This document shows, in pieces, positions 35,501 through 48,356 of a DNA stretch of 64,000 nt (position 1 is its first letter; the number at the start of each line of letters is the position of its first letter). Position numbers and translations under genes: made by a program. A model generated the notes under the pieces. That model worked only from the letters and a program-made list of their open reading frames with translations, was not told where the DNA came from and made no database searches. This DNA comes from Eonycteris spelaea (Eukaryota; Chordata; Mammalia; Chiroptera; Pteropodidae), in contig PUFA01000718.1 of the NCBI GenBank assembly GCA_003508835.1, positions 40,050 to 104,049 on the forward strand. The letters run 5' to 3'.

Positions 35501-38500
35501 TCCACCGGAAAAGCTCAGCAAAGGACCAGCAGGCCGAGCTCAGGCCCAAGGCTGAGGGAGGGAGAGGCCTGGATTTCCTGCCAGATCTGGGGGCCAGGGC
35601 CCTGTTCTCCTCAAATCCACCATATACATATATGTGTAAGTCTATATGGACATATATATGCACATATATGTATATGGAAGCGTTGGCAAAACGCTCTTTT
35701 TTGACGCCCGTTTCAAGCCCCAGGGGCGGATTTCTGAGAAATGGCTCACTTGCGGCACTTGCAGAGGCTACCCGTGGCCTGGGCTCAGGGAGGGCAGGTT
35801 CAGGCATCGGCCGACCCTGGCTGCACATCTTGGGGGGACCTTGGCCGGCACACAGGGCTCCTTGGGGTCCAGACTGCGTCCCAGGGCACTCTCTGTCCTC
35901 AGGGCGCAGTCACGTTCCGCCACACAGCCCGCTTTGGGCCTTCCTTGCATCCTCCAGCAGGCATACAACCCTGTTGGCCAAAAGAAAAAAAGTGGTCACT
36001 CAGGGCACACCTCACACAGCTGTGGATCTGAGTTCTGATTCTGTCCCTTGTGACCTTAGTGTTCAGCTCTCTGAGGCTCAGTTTTCCACCGGAAAAGCTC
36101 AGCAAAGGACCAGCAGGCCGAGCTCAGGCCCAAGGCTGAGGGAGGGAGAGGCCTGGATTTCCTGCCAGATCTGGGGGCCAGGGCCCTGTTCTCCTCAAAT
36201 CCACCATATACATATATGTGTAAGTCTATATGGACATATATATGCACATATATGTATATGGAAGCGTTGGCAAAACGCTCTTTTTTGACGCCCGTTTCAA
36301 GCCCCAGGGGCGGATTTCTGAGAAATGGCTCACTTGCGGCACTTGCAGAGGCTACCCGTGGCCTGGGCTCAGGGAGGGCAGGTTCAGGCATCGGCCGACC
36401 CTGGCTGCACATCTTGGGGGGACCTTGGCCGGCACACAGGGCTCCTTGGGGTCCAGACTGCGTCCCAGGGCACTCTCTGTCCTCAGGGCGCAGTCACGTT
36501 CCGCCACACAGCCCGCTTTGGGCCTTCCTTGCATCCTCCAGCAGGCATACAACCCTGTTGGCCAAAAGAAAAAAAGTGGTCACTCAGGGCACACCTCACA
36601 CAGCTGTGGATCTGAGTTCTGATTCTGTCCCTTGTGACCTTAGTGTTCAGCTCTCTGAGGCTCAGTTTTCCACCGGAAAAGCTCAGCAAAGGACCAGCAG
36701 GCCGAGCTCAGGCCCAAGGCTGAGGGAGGGAGAGGCCTGGATTTCCTGCCAGATCTGGGGGCCAGGGCCCTGTTCTCCTCAAATCCACCATATACATATA
36801 TGTGTAAGTCTATATGGACATATATATGCACATATATGTATATGGAAGCGTTGGCAAAACGCTCTTTTTTGACGCCCGTTTCAAGCCCCAGGGGCGGATT
36901 TCTGAGAAATGGCTCACTTGCGGCACTTGCAGAGGCTACCCGTGGCCTGGGCTCAGGGAGGGCAGGTTCAGGCATCGGCCGACCCTGGCTGCACATCTTG
37001 GGGGACCTTGGCCGGCACACAGGGCTTGGGGTCCAGACTGCGTCCCAGGGCACTCTCTGTCCTCAGGGCGCAGTCACGTTCCGCCACACAGCCCGCTTTG
37101 GGCCTTCCTTGCATCCTCGCAGCAGGCATACAACCCTGTTGGCCAAAAAAAAAAAAAAAAAAAAAGTGGTCACTCAGGGCACACCTCACACAGCTGTGGA
37201 TCTGAGTTCTGATTCTGTCCCTTGTGACCTTAGTGTTCAGCTCTCTGAGGCTCAGTTTTCCACCGGAAAAGCTCAGCAAAGGACCAGCAGGCCGAGCTCA
37301 GGCCCAAGGCTGAGGGAGGGAGAGGCCTGGATTTCCTGCCAGATCTGGGGGCCAGGGCCCTGTTCTCCTCAAATCCACCATATACATATATGTGTAAGTC
37401 TATATGGACATATATATGCACATATATGTATATGGAAGCGTTGGCAAAACGCTCTTTTTTGACGCCCGTTTCAAGCCCCAGGGGCGGATTTCTGAGAAAT
37501 GGCTCACTTGCGGCACTTGCAGAGGCTACCCGTGGCCTGGGCTCAGGGAGGGCAGGTTCAGGCATCGGCCGACCCTGGCTGCACATCTTGGGGGGACCTT
37601 GGCCGGCACACAGGGCTCCTTGGGGTCCAGACTGCGTCCCAGGGCACTCTCTGTCCTCAGGGCGCAGTCACGTTCCGCCACACAGCCCGCTTTGGGCCTT
37701 CCTTGCATCCTCCAGCAGGCATACAACCCTGTTGGCCAAAAGAAAAAAAGTGGTCACTCAGGGCACACCTCACACAGCTGTGGATCTGAGTTCTGATTCT
37801 GTCCCTTGTGACCTTAGTGTTCAGCTCTCTGAGGCTCAGTTTTCCACCGGAAAAGCTCAGCAAAGGACCAGCAGGCCGAGCTCAGGCCCAAGGCTGAGGG
37901 AGGGAGAGGCCTGGATTTCCTGCCAGATCTGGGGGCCAGGGCCCTGTTCTCCTCAAATCCACCATATACATATATGTGTAAGTCTATATGGACATATATA
38001 TGCACATATATGTATATGGAAGCGTTGGCAAAACGCTCTTTTTTGACGCCCGTTTCAAGCCCCAGGGGCGGATTTCTGAGAAATGGCTCACTTGCGGCAC
38101 TTGCAGAGGCTACCCGTGGCCTGGGCTCAGGGAGGGCAGGTTCAGGCATCGGCCGACCCTGGCTGCACATCTTGGGGGGACCTTGGCCGGCACACAGGGC
38201 TCCTTGGGGTCCAGACTGCGTCCCAGGGCACTCTCTGTCCTCAGGGCGCAGTCACGTTCCGCCACACAGCCCGCTTTGGGCCTTCCTTGCATCCTCCCAG
38301 CAGGCATACAACCCTGTTGGCCAAAAAAAAAAAAAAAAAAAAAAAGTGGTCACTCAGGGCACACCTCACACAGCTGTGGATCTGAGTTCTGATTCTGTCC
38401 CTTGTGACCTTAGTGTTCAGCTCTCTGAGGCTCAGTTTTCCACCGGAAAAGCTCAGCAAAGGACCAGCAGGCCGAGCTCAGGCCCAAGGCTGAGGGAGGG

Positions 38501-39526
38501 AGAGGCCTGGATTTCCTGCCAGATCTGGGGGCCAGGGCCCTGTTCTCCTCAAATCCACCATATACATATATGTGTAAGTCTATATGGACATATATATGCA
38601 CATATATGTATATGGAAGCGTTGGCAAAACGCTCTTTTTTGACGCCCGTTTCAAGCCCCAGGGGCGGATTTCTGAGAAATGGCTCACTTGCGGCACTTGC
38701 AGAGGCTACCCGTGGCCTGGGCTCAGGGAGGGCAGGTTCAGGCATCGGATGACCCTGGCTGCACATCTTGGGGGGACCTTGGCCGGCACACAGGGCTCCT
38801 TGGGGTCCAGACTGCGTCCCAGGGCACTCTCTGTCCTCAGGGCGCAGTCACGTTCCGCCACACAGCCCGCTTTGGGCCTTCCTTGCATCCTCCCAGCAGG
38901 CATACAACCCTGTTGGCCAAAAGAAAAAAAGTGGTCACTCAGGGCACACCTCACACAGCTGTGGATCTGAGTTCTGATTCTGTCCCTTGTGACCTTAGTG
39001 TTCAGCTCTCTGAGGCTCAGTTTTCCACCGGAAAAGCTCAGCAAAGGACCAGCAGGCCGAGCTCAGGCCCAAGGCTGAGGGAGGGAGAGGCCTGGATTTC
39101 CTGCCAGATCTGGGGGCCAGGGCCCTGTTCTCCTCAAATCCACCATATACATATATGTGTAAGTCTATATGGACATATATATGCACATATATGTATATGG
39201 AAGCGTTGGCAAAACGCTCTTTTTTGACGCCCGTTTCAAGCCCCAGGGGCGGATTTCTGAGAAATGGCTCACTTGCGGCACTTGCAGAGGCTACCCGTGG
39301 CCTGGGCTCAGGGAGGGCAGGTTCAGGCATCGGCCGACCCTGGCTGCACATCTTGGGGGGACCTTGGCCGGCACACAGGGCTCCTTGGGGTCCAGACTGC
39401 GTCCCAGGGCACTCTCTGTCCTCAGGGCGCAGTCACGTTCCGCCACACAGCCCGCTTTGGGCCTTCCTTGCATCCTCCAGCAGGCATACAACCCTGTTGG
39501 CCAAAAAAAAAAAAAAAAAAAAAAAA

Positions 39527-40106
39527 GTGGTCACTCAGGGCACACCTCACACAGCTGTGGATCTGAGTTCTGATTCTGTCCTTGTGACCTTTAGCTCAGT
39601 TTTCCACCGGAAAAGCTCAGCAAAGGACCAGCAGGCCGAGCTCAGGCCCAAGGCTGAGGGAGGGAGAGGCCTGGATTTCCTGCCAGATCTGGGGGCCAGG
39701 GCCCTGTTCTCCTCAAATCCACCATATACATATATGTGTAAGTCTATATGGACATATATATGCACATATATGTATATGGAAGCGTTGGCAAAACGCTCTT
39801 TTTTGACGCCCGTTTCAAGCCCCAGGGGCGGATTTCTGAGAAATGGCTCACTTGCGGCACTTGCAGAGGCTACCCGTGGCCTGGGCTCAGGGAGGGCAGG
39901 TTCAGGCATCGGCCGACCCTGGCTGCACATCTTGGGGGGACCTTGGCCGGCACACAGGGCTCCTTGGGGTCCAGACTGCGTCCCAGGGCACTCTCTGTCC
40001 TCAGGGCGCAGTCACGTTCCGCCACACAGCCCGCTTTGGGCCTTCCTTGCATCCTCCCAGCAGGCATACAACCCTGTTGGCCAAAAAAAAAAAAAAAAAA
40101 AAAAAA
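39527..40106 (+). repeat. Unit U69, ~16-bp deletion in the MIR-like segment
   Basis: CCTTAGTGTTCAGCTCTC and TGAGGCTCAG collapse to CCTTTAGCTCAG (39588-39599). One C of GTCCCTTG is also lost. The unit otherwise matches its neighbours, so this is a discrete event inside a homogeneous block. The AGCTC and GGCTC repeats may have mediated it. Confidence 0.85.
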
Positions 40107-43100
40107 GTGGTCACTCAGGGCACACCTCACACAGCTGTGGATCTGAGTTCTGATTCTGTCCCTTGTGACCTTAGTGTTCAGCTCTCTGAGGCTCAGTTTT
40201 CCACCGGAAAAGCTCAGCAAAGGACCAGCAGGCCGAGCTCAGGCCCAAGGCTGAGGGAGGGAGAGGCCTGGATTTCCTGCCAGATCTGGGGCCAGGGCCC
40301 TGTTCTCCTCAAATCCACCATACATATATGTGTAAGTCTATATGGACATATATATGCACATATATGTATATGGAAGCGTTGGCAAAACGCTCTTTTTTGA
40401 CGCCCGTTTCAAGCCCCAGGGGCGGATTTCTGAGAAATGGCTCACTTGCGGCACTTGCAGAGGCTACCCGTGGCCTGGGCTCAGGGAGGGCAGGTTCAGG
40501 CATCGGATGACCCTGGCTGCACATCTTGGGGGGACCTTGGCCGGCACACAGGGCTCCTTGGGGTCCAGACTGCGTCCCAGGGCACTCTCTGTCCTCAGGG
40601 CGCAGTCACGTTCCGCCACACAGCCCGCTTTGGGCCTTCCTTGCATCCTCCAGCAGGCATACAACCCTGTTGGCCAAAAGAAAAAAAGTGGTCACTCAGG
40701 GCACACCTCACACAGCTGTGGATCTGAGTTCTGATTCTGTCCCTTGTGACCTTAGTGTTCAGCTCTCTGAGGCTCAGTTTTCCACCGGAAAAGCTCAGCA
40801 AAGGACCAGCAGGCCGAGCTCAGGCCCAAGGCTGAGGGAGGGAGAGGCCTGGATTTCCTGCCAGATCTGGGGGCCAGGGCCCTGTTCTCCTCAAATCCAC
40901 CATATACATATATGTGTAAGTCTATATGGACATATATATGCACATATATGTATATGGAAGCGTTGGCAAAACGCTCTTTTTTGACGCCCGTTTCAAGCCC
41001 CAGGGGCGGATTTCTGAGAAATGGCTCACTTGCGCGCACTTGCAGAGGCTACCCGTGGCCTGGGCTCAGGGAGGGCAGGTTCAGGCATCGGCCGACCCTG
41101 GCTGCACATCTTGGGGGACCTTGGCCGGCACACAGGGCTCTTGGGGTCCAGACTGCGTCCCAGGGCACTCTCTGTCCTCAGGGCGCAGTCACGTTCCGCC
41201 ACACAGCCCGCTTTGGGCCTTCCTTGCATCCTCCAGCAGGCATACAACCCTGTTGGCCAAAAAAAAAAAAAAAAGTGGTCACTCAGGGCACACCTCACAC
41301 AGCTGTGGATCTGAGTTCTGATTCTGTCCCTTGTGACCTTAGTGTTCAGCTCTCTGAGGCTCAGTTTTCCACCGGAAAAGCTCAGCAAAGGACCAGCAGG
41401 CCGAGCTCAGGCCCAAGGCTGAGGGAGGGAGAGGCCTGGATTTCCTGCCAGATCTGGGGGCCAGGGCCCTGTTCTCCTCAAATCCACCATATACATATAT
41501 GTGTAAGTCTATATGGACATATATATGCACATATATGTATATGGAAGCGTTGGCAAAACGCTCTTTTTTGACGCCCGTTTCAAGCCCCAGGGGCGGATTT
41601 CTGAGAAATGGCTCACTTGCGGCACTTGCAGAGGCTACCCGTGGCCTGGGCTCAGGGAGGGCAGGTTCAGGCATCGGATGACCCTGGCTGCACATCTTGG
41701 GGGGACCTTGGCCGGCACACAGGGCTCCTTGGGGTCCAGACTGCGTCCCAGGGCACTCTCTGTCCTCAGGGCGCAGTCACGTTCCGCCACACAGCCCGCT
41801 TTGGGCCTTCCTTGCATCCTCCCAGCAGGCATACAACCCTGTTGGCCAAAAGAAAAAAAGTGGTCACTCAGGGCACACCTCACACAGCTGTGGATCTGAG
41901 TTCTGATTCTGTCCCTTGTGACCTTAGTGTTCAGCTCTCTGAGGCTCAGTTTTCCACCGGAAAAGCTCAGCAAAGGACCAGCAGGCCGAGCTCAGGCCCA
42001 AGGCTGAGGGAGGGAGAGGCCTGGATTTCCTGCCAGATCTGGGGGCCAGGGCCCTGTTCTCCTCAAATCCACCATATACATATATGTGTAAGTCTATATG
42101 GACATATATATGCACATATATGTATATGGAAGCGTTGGCAAAACGCTCTTTTTTGACGCCCGTTTCAAGCCCCAGGGGCGGATTTCTGAGAAATGGCTCA
42201 CTTGCGGCACTTGCAGAGGCTACCCGTGGCCTGGGCTCAGGGAGGGCAGGTTCAGGCATCGGAGACCCTGGCTGCACATCTTGGGGGGACCTTGGCCGGC
42301 ACACAGGGCTCCTTGGGGTCCAGACTGCGTCCCAGGGCACTCTCTGTCCTCAGGGCGCAGTCACGTTCCGCCACACAGCCCGCTTTGGGCCTTCCTTGCA
42401 TCCTCCAGCAGGCATACAACCCTGTTGGCCAAAAGAAAAAAAGTGGTCACTCAGGGCACACCTCACACAGCTGTGGATCTGAGTTCTGATTCTGTCCCTT
42501 GTGACCTTAGTGTTCAGCTCTCTGAGGCTCAGTTTTCCACCGGAAAAGCTCAGCAAAGGACCAGCAGGCCGAGCTCAGGCCCAAGGCTGAGGGAGGGAGA
42601 GGCCTGGATTTCCTGCCAGATCTGGGGGCCAGGGCCCTGTTCTCCTCAAATCCACCATATACATATATGTGTAAGTCTATATGGACATATATATGCACAT
42701 ATATGTATATGGAAGCGTTGGCAAAACGCTCTTTTTTGACGCCCGTTTCAAGCCCCAGGGGCGGATTTCTGAGAAATGGCTCACTTGCGGCACTTGCAGA
42801 GGCTACCCGTGGCCTGGGCTCAGGGAGGGCAGGTTCAGGCATCGGCCGACCCTGGCTGCACATCTTGGGGGGACCTTGGCCGGCACACAGGGCTCCTTGG
42901 GGTCCAGACTGCGTCCCAGGGCACTCTCTGTCCTCAGGGCGCAGTCACGTTCCGCCACACAGCCCGCTTTGGGCCTTCCTTGCATCCTCCAGCAGGCATA
43001 CAACCCTGTTGGCCAAAAAAAAAAAAAAAAAAAAAAAGTGGTCACTCAGGGCACACCTCACACAGCTGTGGATCTGAGTTCTGATTCTGTCCCTTGTGAC

Positions 43101-46100
43101 CTTAGTGTTCAGCTCTCTGAGGCTCAGTTTTCCACCGGAAAAGCTCAGCAAAGGACCAGCAGGCCGAGCTCAGGCCCAAGGCTGAGGGAGGGAGAGGCCT
43201 GGATTTCCTGCCAGATCTGGGGGCCAGGGCCCTGTTCTCCTCAAATCCACCATATACATATATGTGTAAGTCTATATGGACATATATATGCACATATATG
43301 TATATGGAAGCGTTGGCAAAACGCTCTTTTTTGACGCCCGTTTCAAGCCCCAGGGGCGGATTTCTGAGAAATGGCTCACTTGCGGCACTTGCAGAGGCTA
43401 CCCGTGGCCTGGGCTCAGGGAGGGCAGGTTCAGGCATCGGATGACCCTGGCTGCACATCTTGGGGGGACCTTGGCCGGCACACAGGGCTCCTTGGGGTCC
43501 AGACTGCGTCCCAGGGCACTCTCTGTCCTCAGGGCGCAGTCACGTTCCGCCACACAGCCCGCTTTGGGCCTTCCTTGCATCCTCCAGCAGGCATACAACC
43601 CTGTTGGCCAAAAAAAAAAAAAGTGGTCACTCAGGGCACACCTCACACAGCTGTGGATCTGAGTTCTGATTCTGTCCCTTGTGACCTTAGTGTTCAGCTC
43701 TCTGAGGCTCAGTTTTCCACCGGAAAAGCTCAGCAAAGGACCAGCAGGCCGAGCTCAGGCCCAAGGCTGAGGGAGGGAGAGGCCTGGATTTCCTGCCAGA
43801 TCTGGGGGCCAGGGCCCTGTTCTCCTCAAATCCACCATATACATATATGTGTAAGTCTATATGGACATATATATGCACATATATGTATATGGAAGCGTTG
43901 GCAAAACGCTCTTTTTTGACGCCCGTTTCAAGCCCCAGGGGCGGATTTCTGAGAAATGGCTCACTTGCGGCACTTGCAGAGGCTACCCGTGGCCTGGGCT
44001 CAGGGAGGGCAGGTTCAGGCATCGGCCGACCCTGGCTGCACATCTTGGGGGACCTTGGCCGGCACACAGGGCTCCTTGGGGTCCAGACTGCGTCCCAGGG
44101 CACTCTCTGTCCTCAGGGCGCAGTCACGTTCCGCCACACAGCCCGCTTTGGGCCTTCCTTGCATCCTCGCAGCAGGCATACCCTGTTGGCCAAAAAAAAA
44201 AAAAAAAAAAAAGTGGTCACTCAGGGCACACCTCACACAGCTGTGGATCTGAGTTCTGATTCTGTCCCTTGTGACCTTAGTGTTCAGCTCTCTGAGGCTC
44301 AGTTTTCCACCGGAAAAGCTCAGCAAAGGACCAGCAGGCCGAGCTCAGGCCCAAGGCTGAGGGAGGGAGAGGCCTGGATTTCCTGCCAGATCTGGGGGCC
44401 AGGGCCCTGTTCTCCTCAAATCCACCATATACATATATGTGTAAGTCTATATGGACATATATATGCACATATATGTATATGGAAGCGTTGGCAAAACGCT
44501 CTTTTTTGACGCCCGTTTCAAGCCCAGGGGCGGATTTCTGAGAAATGGCTCACTTGCGGCACTTGCAGAGGCTACCCGTGGCCTGGGCTCAGGGAGGGCA
44601 GGTTCAGGCATCGGATGACCCTGGCTGCACATCTTGGGGGACCTTGGCCGGCACACAGGGCTCCCTTGGGGTCCAGACTGCGTCCCAGGGCACTCTCTGT
44701 CCTCAGGGCGCAGTCACGTTCCGCCACACAGCCCGCTTTGGGCCTTCCTTGCATCCTCGCAGCAGGCATACAACCCTGTTGGCCAAAAAAAAAAGTGGTC
44801 ACTCAGGGCACACCTCACACAGCTGTGGATCTGAGTTCTGATTCTGTCCCTTGTGACCTTAGTGTTCAGCTCTCTGAGGCTCAGTTTTCCACCGGAAAAG
44901 CTCAGCAAAGGACCAGCAGGCCGAGCTCAGGCCCAAGGCTGAGGGAGGGAGAGGCCTGGATTTCCTGCCAGATCTGGGGGCCAGGGCCCTGTTCTCCTCA
45001 AATCCACCATATACATATATGTATAAGTCTATATGGACATATATATGCACATATATGTATATGGAAGCGTTGGCAAAACGCTCTTTTTTGACGCCCGTTT
45101 CAAGCCCCAGGGGCGGATTTCTGAGAAATGGCTCACTTGCGGCACTTGCAGAGGCTACCCGTGGCCTGGGCTCAGGGAGGGCAGGTTCAGGCATCGGACC
45201 CTGGCTGCACATCTTGGGGGGACCTTGGCCGGCACACAGGGCTCCTTGGGGTCCAGACTGCGTCCCAGGGCACTCTCTGTCCTCAGGGCGCAGTCACGTT
45301 CCGCCACACAGCCCGCTTTGGGCCTTCCTTGCATCCTCGCAGCAGGCATACAACCCTGTTGGCCAAAAGAAAAAAAGTGGTCACTCAGGGCACACCTCAC
45401 ACAGCTGTGGATCTGAGTTCTGATTCTGTCCCTTGTGACCTTAGTGTTCAGCTCTCTGAGGCTCAGTTTTCCACCGGAAAAGCTCAGCAAAGGACCAGCA
45501 GGCCGAGCTCAGGCCCAAGGCTGAGGGAGGGAGAGGCCTGGATTTCCTGCCAGATCTGGGGGCCAGGGCCCTGTTCTCCTCAAATCCACCATATACATAT
45601 ATGTGTAAGTCTATATGGACATATATATGCACATATATGTATATGGAAGCGTTGGCAAAACGCTCTTTTTTGACGCCCGTTTCAAGCCCCAGGGGCGGAT
45701 TTCTGAGAAATGGCTCACTTGCGGCACTTGCAGAGGCTACCCGTGGCCTGGGCTCAGGGAGGGCAGGTTCAGGCATCGGACGACCTGGCTGCACATCTTG
45801 GGGGGACCTTGGCCGGCACACAGGGCTCCTTGGGGTCCAGACTGCGTCCCAGGGCACTCTCTGTCCTCAGGGCGCAGTCACGTTCCGCCACACAGCCCGC
45901 TTTGGGCCTTCCTTGCATCCTCAGCAGGCATACAACCTGTTGGCCAAAAAAAAAAAAAAAAAAAAAAAGTGGTCACTCAGGGCACACCTCACACAGCTGT
46001 GGATCTGAGTTCTGATTCTGTCCTTGTGACCTTAGTGTTCAGCTCTCTGAGGCTCAGTTTCCACCGGAAAAGCTCAGCAAAGGACCAGCAGGCCGAGCTC

Positions 46101-47154
46101 AGGCCCAAGGCTGAGGGAGGGAGAGGCCTGGATTTCCTGCCAGATCTGGGGGCCAGGGCCCTGTTTCTCCTCAAATCCACCATATACATATATGTGTAAG
46201 TCTATATGGACATATATATGCACATATATGTATATGGAAGCGTTGGCAAAACGCTCTTTTTTTGACGCCCGTTTCAAGCCCCAGGGGCGGATTTCTGAGA
46301 AATGGCTCACTTGCGGCACTTGCAGAGGCTACCCGTGGCCTGGGCTCAGGGAGGGCAGGTTAGGCATCGGCCGACCCTGGCTGCACATCTTGGGGGGACC
46401 TTGGCCGGCACACAGGGCTCCTTGGGGTCCAGACTGCGTCCCAGGGCACTCTCTGTCCTCAGGGCGCAGTCACGTTCCGCCACACAGCCCGCTTTGGGCC
46501 TTCCTTGCATCCTCGCAGCAGGCATACAACCTGTTGGCCAAAAAAAAAAAAAAAAAAAAAAAAAAAGTGGTCACTCAGGGCACACCTCACACAGCTGTGG
46601 ATCTGAGTTCTGATTCTGTCCCTTGTGACCTTAGTGTTCAGCTCTCTGAGGCTCAGTTTTCCACCGGAAAAGCTCAGCAAAGGACCAGCAGGCCGAGCTC
46701 AGGCCCAAGGCTGAGGGAGGGAGAGGCCTGGATTTCCTGCCAGATCTGGGGGCCAGGGCCCTGTTCTCCTCAAATCCACCATATACATATATGTGTAAGT
46801 CTATATGGACATATATATGCACATATATGTATATGGAAGGTTGGCAAAACGCTCTTTTTTGACGCCCGTTTCAAGCCCCAGGGGGGATTTCTGAGAAATG
46901 GCTCACTTGCGGCACTTGCAGAGGCTACCCGTGGCCTGGGCTCAGGGAGGCAGGTTCAGGCATCGGCCGACCCTGGCTGACATCTTGGGGACCTTGGCCG
47001 GCACAGGGCTCTTGGGTCCAGACTGCGTCCCAGGGCACTCTCTGTCCTCAGGGGCAGTCACGTTCCGCCACACAGCCGCTTTGGGCCTTCCTTGCATCCT
47101 CGCAGCAGGCATACAACCCTGTTGGCCAAAAAAAAAAAAAAAAAAAAAAAAAAA

Positions 47155-47752
47155 GGGTGTCACTCAGGCACCCTCACACAGCTGTGGATCTGAGTTCTGA
47201 TTGTCCCTTGTGACCTTGTAGGTTCACCTCGAGTGTCAGCCTGAGGCTCAGTTTTCCACCGGAAAAGCTCAGCAAAGGACCAGCAGGCCGAGCTCAGGCC
47301 CAAGGCTGAGGGAGGGAGAGGCCTGGATTTCCTGCCAGATCTGGGGGCCAGGGCCCTGTTCTCCTCAAATCCACCATATACACATATATGTGTAAGTCTA
47401 TATGGACATATATATGCACATATATGTATATGGAGCGGCTTGGAAAACGCTCTTTTTTGACGACGCCCGTTTTCAAGCCCCAGGGCGGATTTCTGAGAAA
47501 TGGCTCACTTGCGGCACTTGCAGAGGCTACCCGTGGCCTGGGCTCAGGGAGGGCAGGTTCAGGCATCGGATGACCCTGGCTGCACATCTTGGGGGGACCT
47601 TGGCCGGCACACAGGCACCTTGTGTTGCGTCCCAGACTGCGTCCCAACTCTCTGTCCTCAGGGCGCAGTCACGTTCCGCCACCACAGCCCGCTTTGGGCC
47701 TTCCTTGCATCCTCCCAGCAGGCATACAACCCTGTTGGCCAAAAAAAAAAAA
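47155..47752 (+). repeat. Unit U82, most divergent intact-length unit
   Basis: Changes include GGGTGTCACTC at the start, an altered and longer stretch at 47212-47241 (GTAGGTTCACCTCGAGTGTC in place of AGTGTTCAGCTC) with an XhoI site, an extra CA in the left AT arm (47380s), a rearranged hairpin (GGAGCGGCTTGGAAAACGCTC), a duplicated GAC (47460-47465), and GCACCTTGTGTTGCGTCCCA in place of the ctcc site (near 47616-47635). Unlike block B it has insertions as well as deletions. Confidence 0.85.
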
Positions 47753-48356
47753 GTGGTCACTCAGGGCACACCTCACACAGCTGTGGATCTGAGTTCTGAT
47801 TCTGTCCCTTGTGACCTTAGCTGGTGTTCAGCTCTCTGAGGCTCAGTTTTCCACCGGAAAAGCTCAGCAAAGGACCAGCAGGCCGAGCTCAGGCCCAAGG
47901 CTGAGGGAGGGAGAGGCCTGGATTTCCTGCCAGATCTGGGGGCCAGGGCCCTGTTTCCTCCTCAAATCCACCATATACATATATGTGTAAGTCTATATGG
48001 ACATATATATGCACATATATGTATATGGAAGCGTTGGCAAAACGCTCTTTTTTGACGCCCGTTTCAAGCCCCAGGGGCGGATTTCTGAGAAATGGCTCAC
48101 TTGCGGCACTTGCAGAGGCTACCCGTGGCCTGGGCTCAGGGAGGGCAGGTTCAGGCATCGGCCGACCCTGGCTGCACATCTTGGGGGGACCTTGGCCGGC
48201 ACACAGGGCTCCTTGGGGTCCAGACTGCGTCCCAGGGCACTCTCTGTCCTCAGGGCGCAGTCACGTTCCGCCACACAGCCCGCTTTGGGCCTTCCTTGCA
48301 TCCTCGCAGCAGGCATACAACCCTGTTGGCCAAAAAAAAAAAAAAAAAAAGAAAAA
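47753..48356 (+). repeat. Unit U83, two 3-bp insertions and a two-part A-tract
   Basis: The unit carries CTG within TTAGCTGGTGTTC (near 47819-47825) and three extra bases in GTTTCCTCCTC (near 47953-47963). Its A-tract is A19-G-A5 (48332-48356), the only tract where a G lies near the 3' end rather than after the fourth A, so this interruption looks independent. Confidence 0.85.

Larger units (their letters stand above)
27212..45376 (+). repeat. Array block C: homogeneous units U48-U78
   Basis: Unit starts: 27212, 27807, 28391, 28979, 29562, 30148, 30730, 31315, 31899, 32491, 33063, 33643, 34224, 34823, 35408, 35992, 36576, 37166, 37750, 38346, 38931, 39527, 40107, 40688, 41275, 41860, 42443, 43038, 43623, 44213, 44795. 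Outside the five variable sites most cores look identical. U62, U63 and U65 (35408, 35992, 37166; 584 bp each) appear identical by eye, as do U67 and U72 (38346, 41275; 585 bp each). U58 and U59 share absence of the ccg/atg bases and differ by one A. The atg variant occurs in U49, U51, U53, U67, U70, U72, U75 and U77. Confidence 0.93.
45377..48356 (+). repeat. Array block D: second divergent island, U79-U83
   Basis: Unit starts: 45377, 45969, 46567, 47155, 47753. U79-U81 carry one-base losses like block B. U81 lacks the C of AAGCGTTGG (near 46839), which weakens the hairpin. U82 and U83 differ more and are described separately. The next unit (U84) is again fully typical, so the island has sharp edges. 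The last atg-type unit of the window is U82. Confidence 0.88.
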
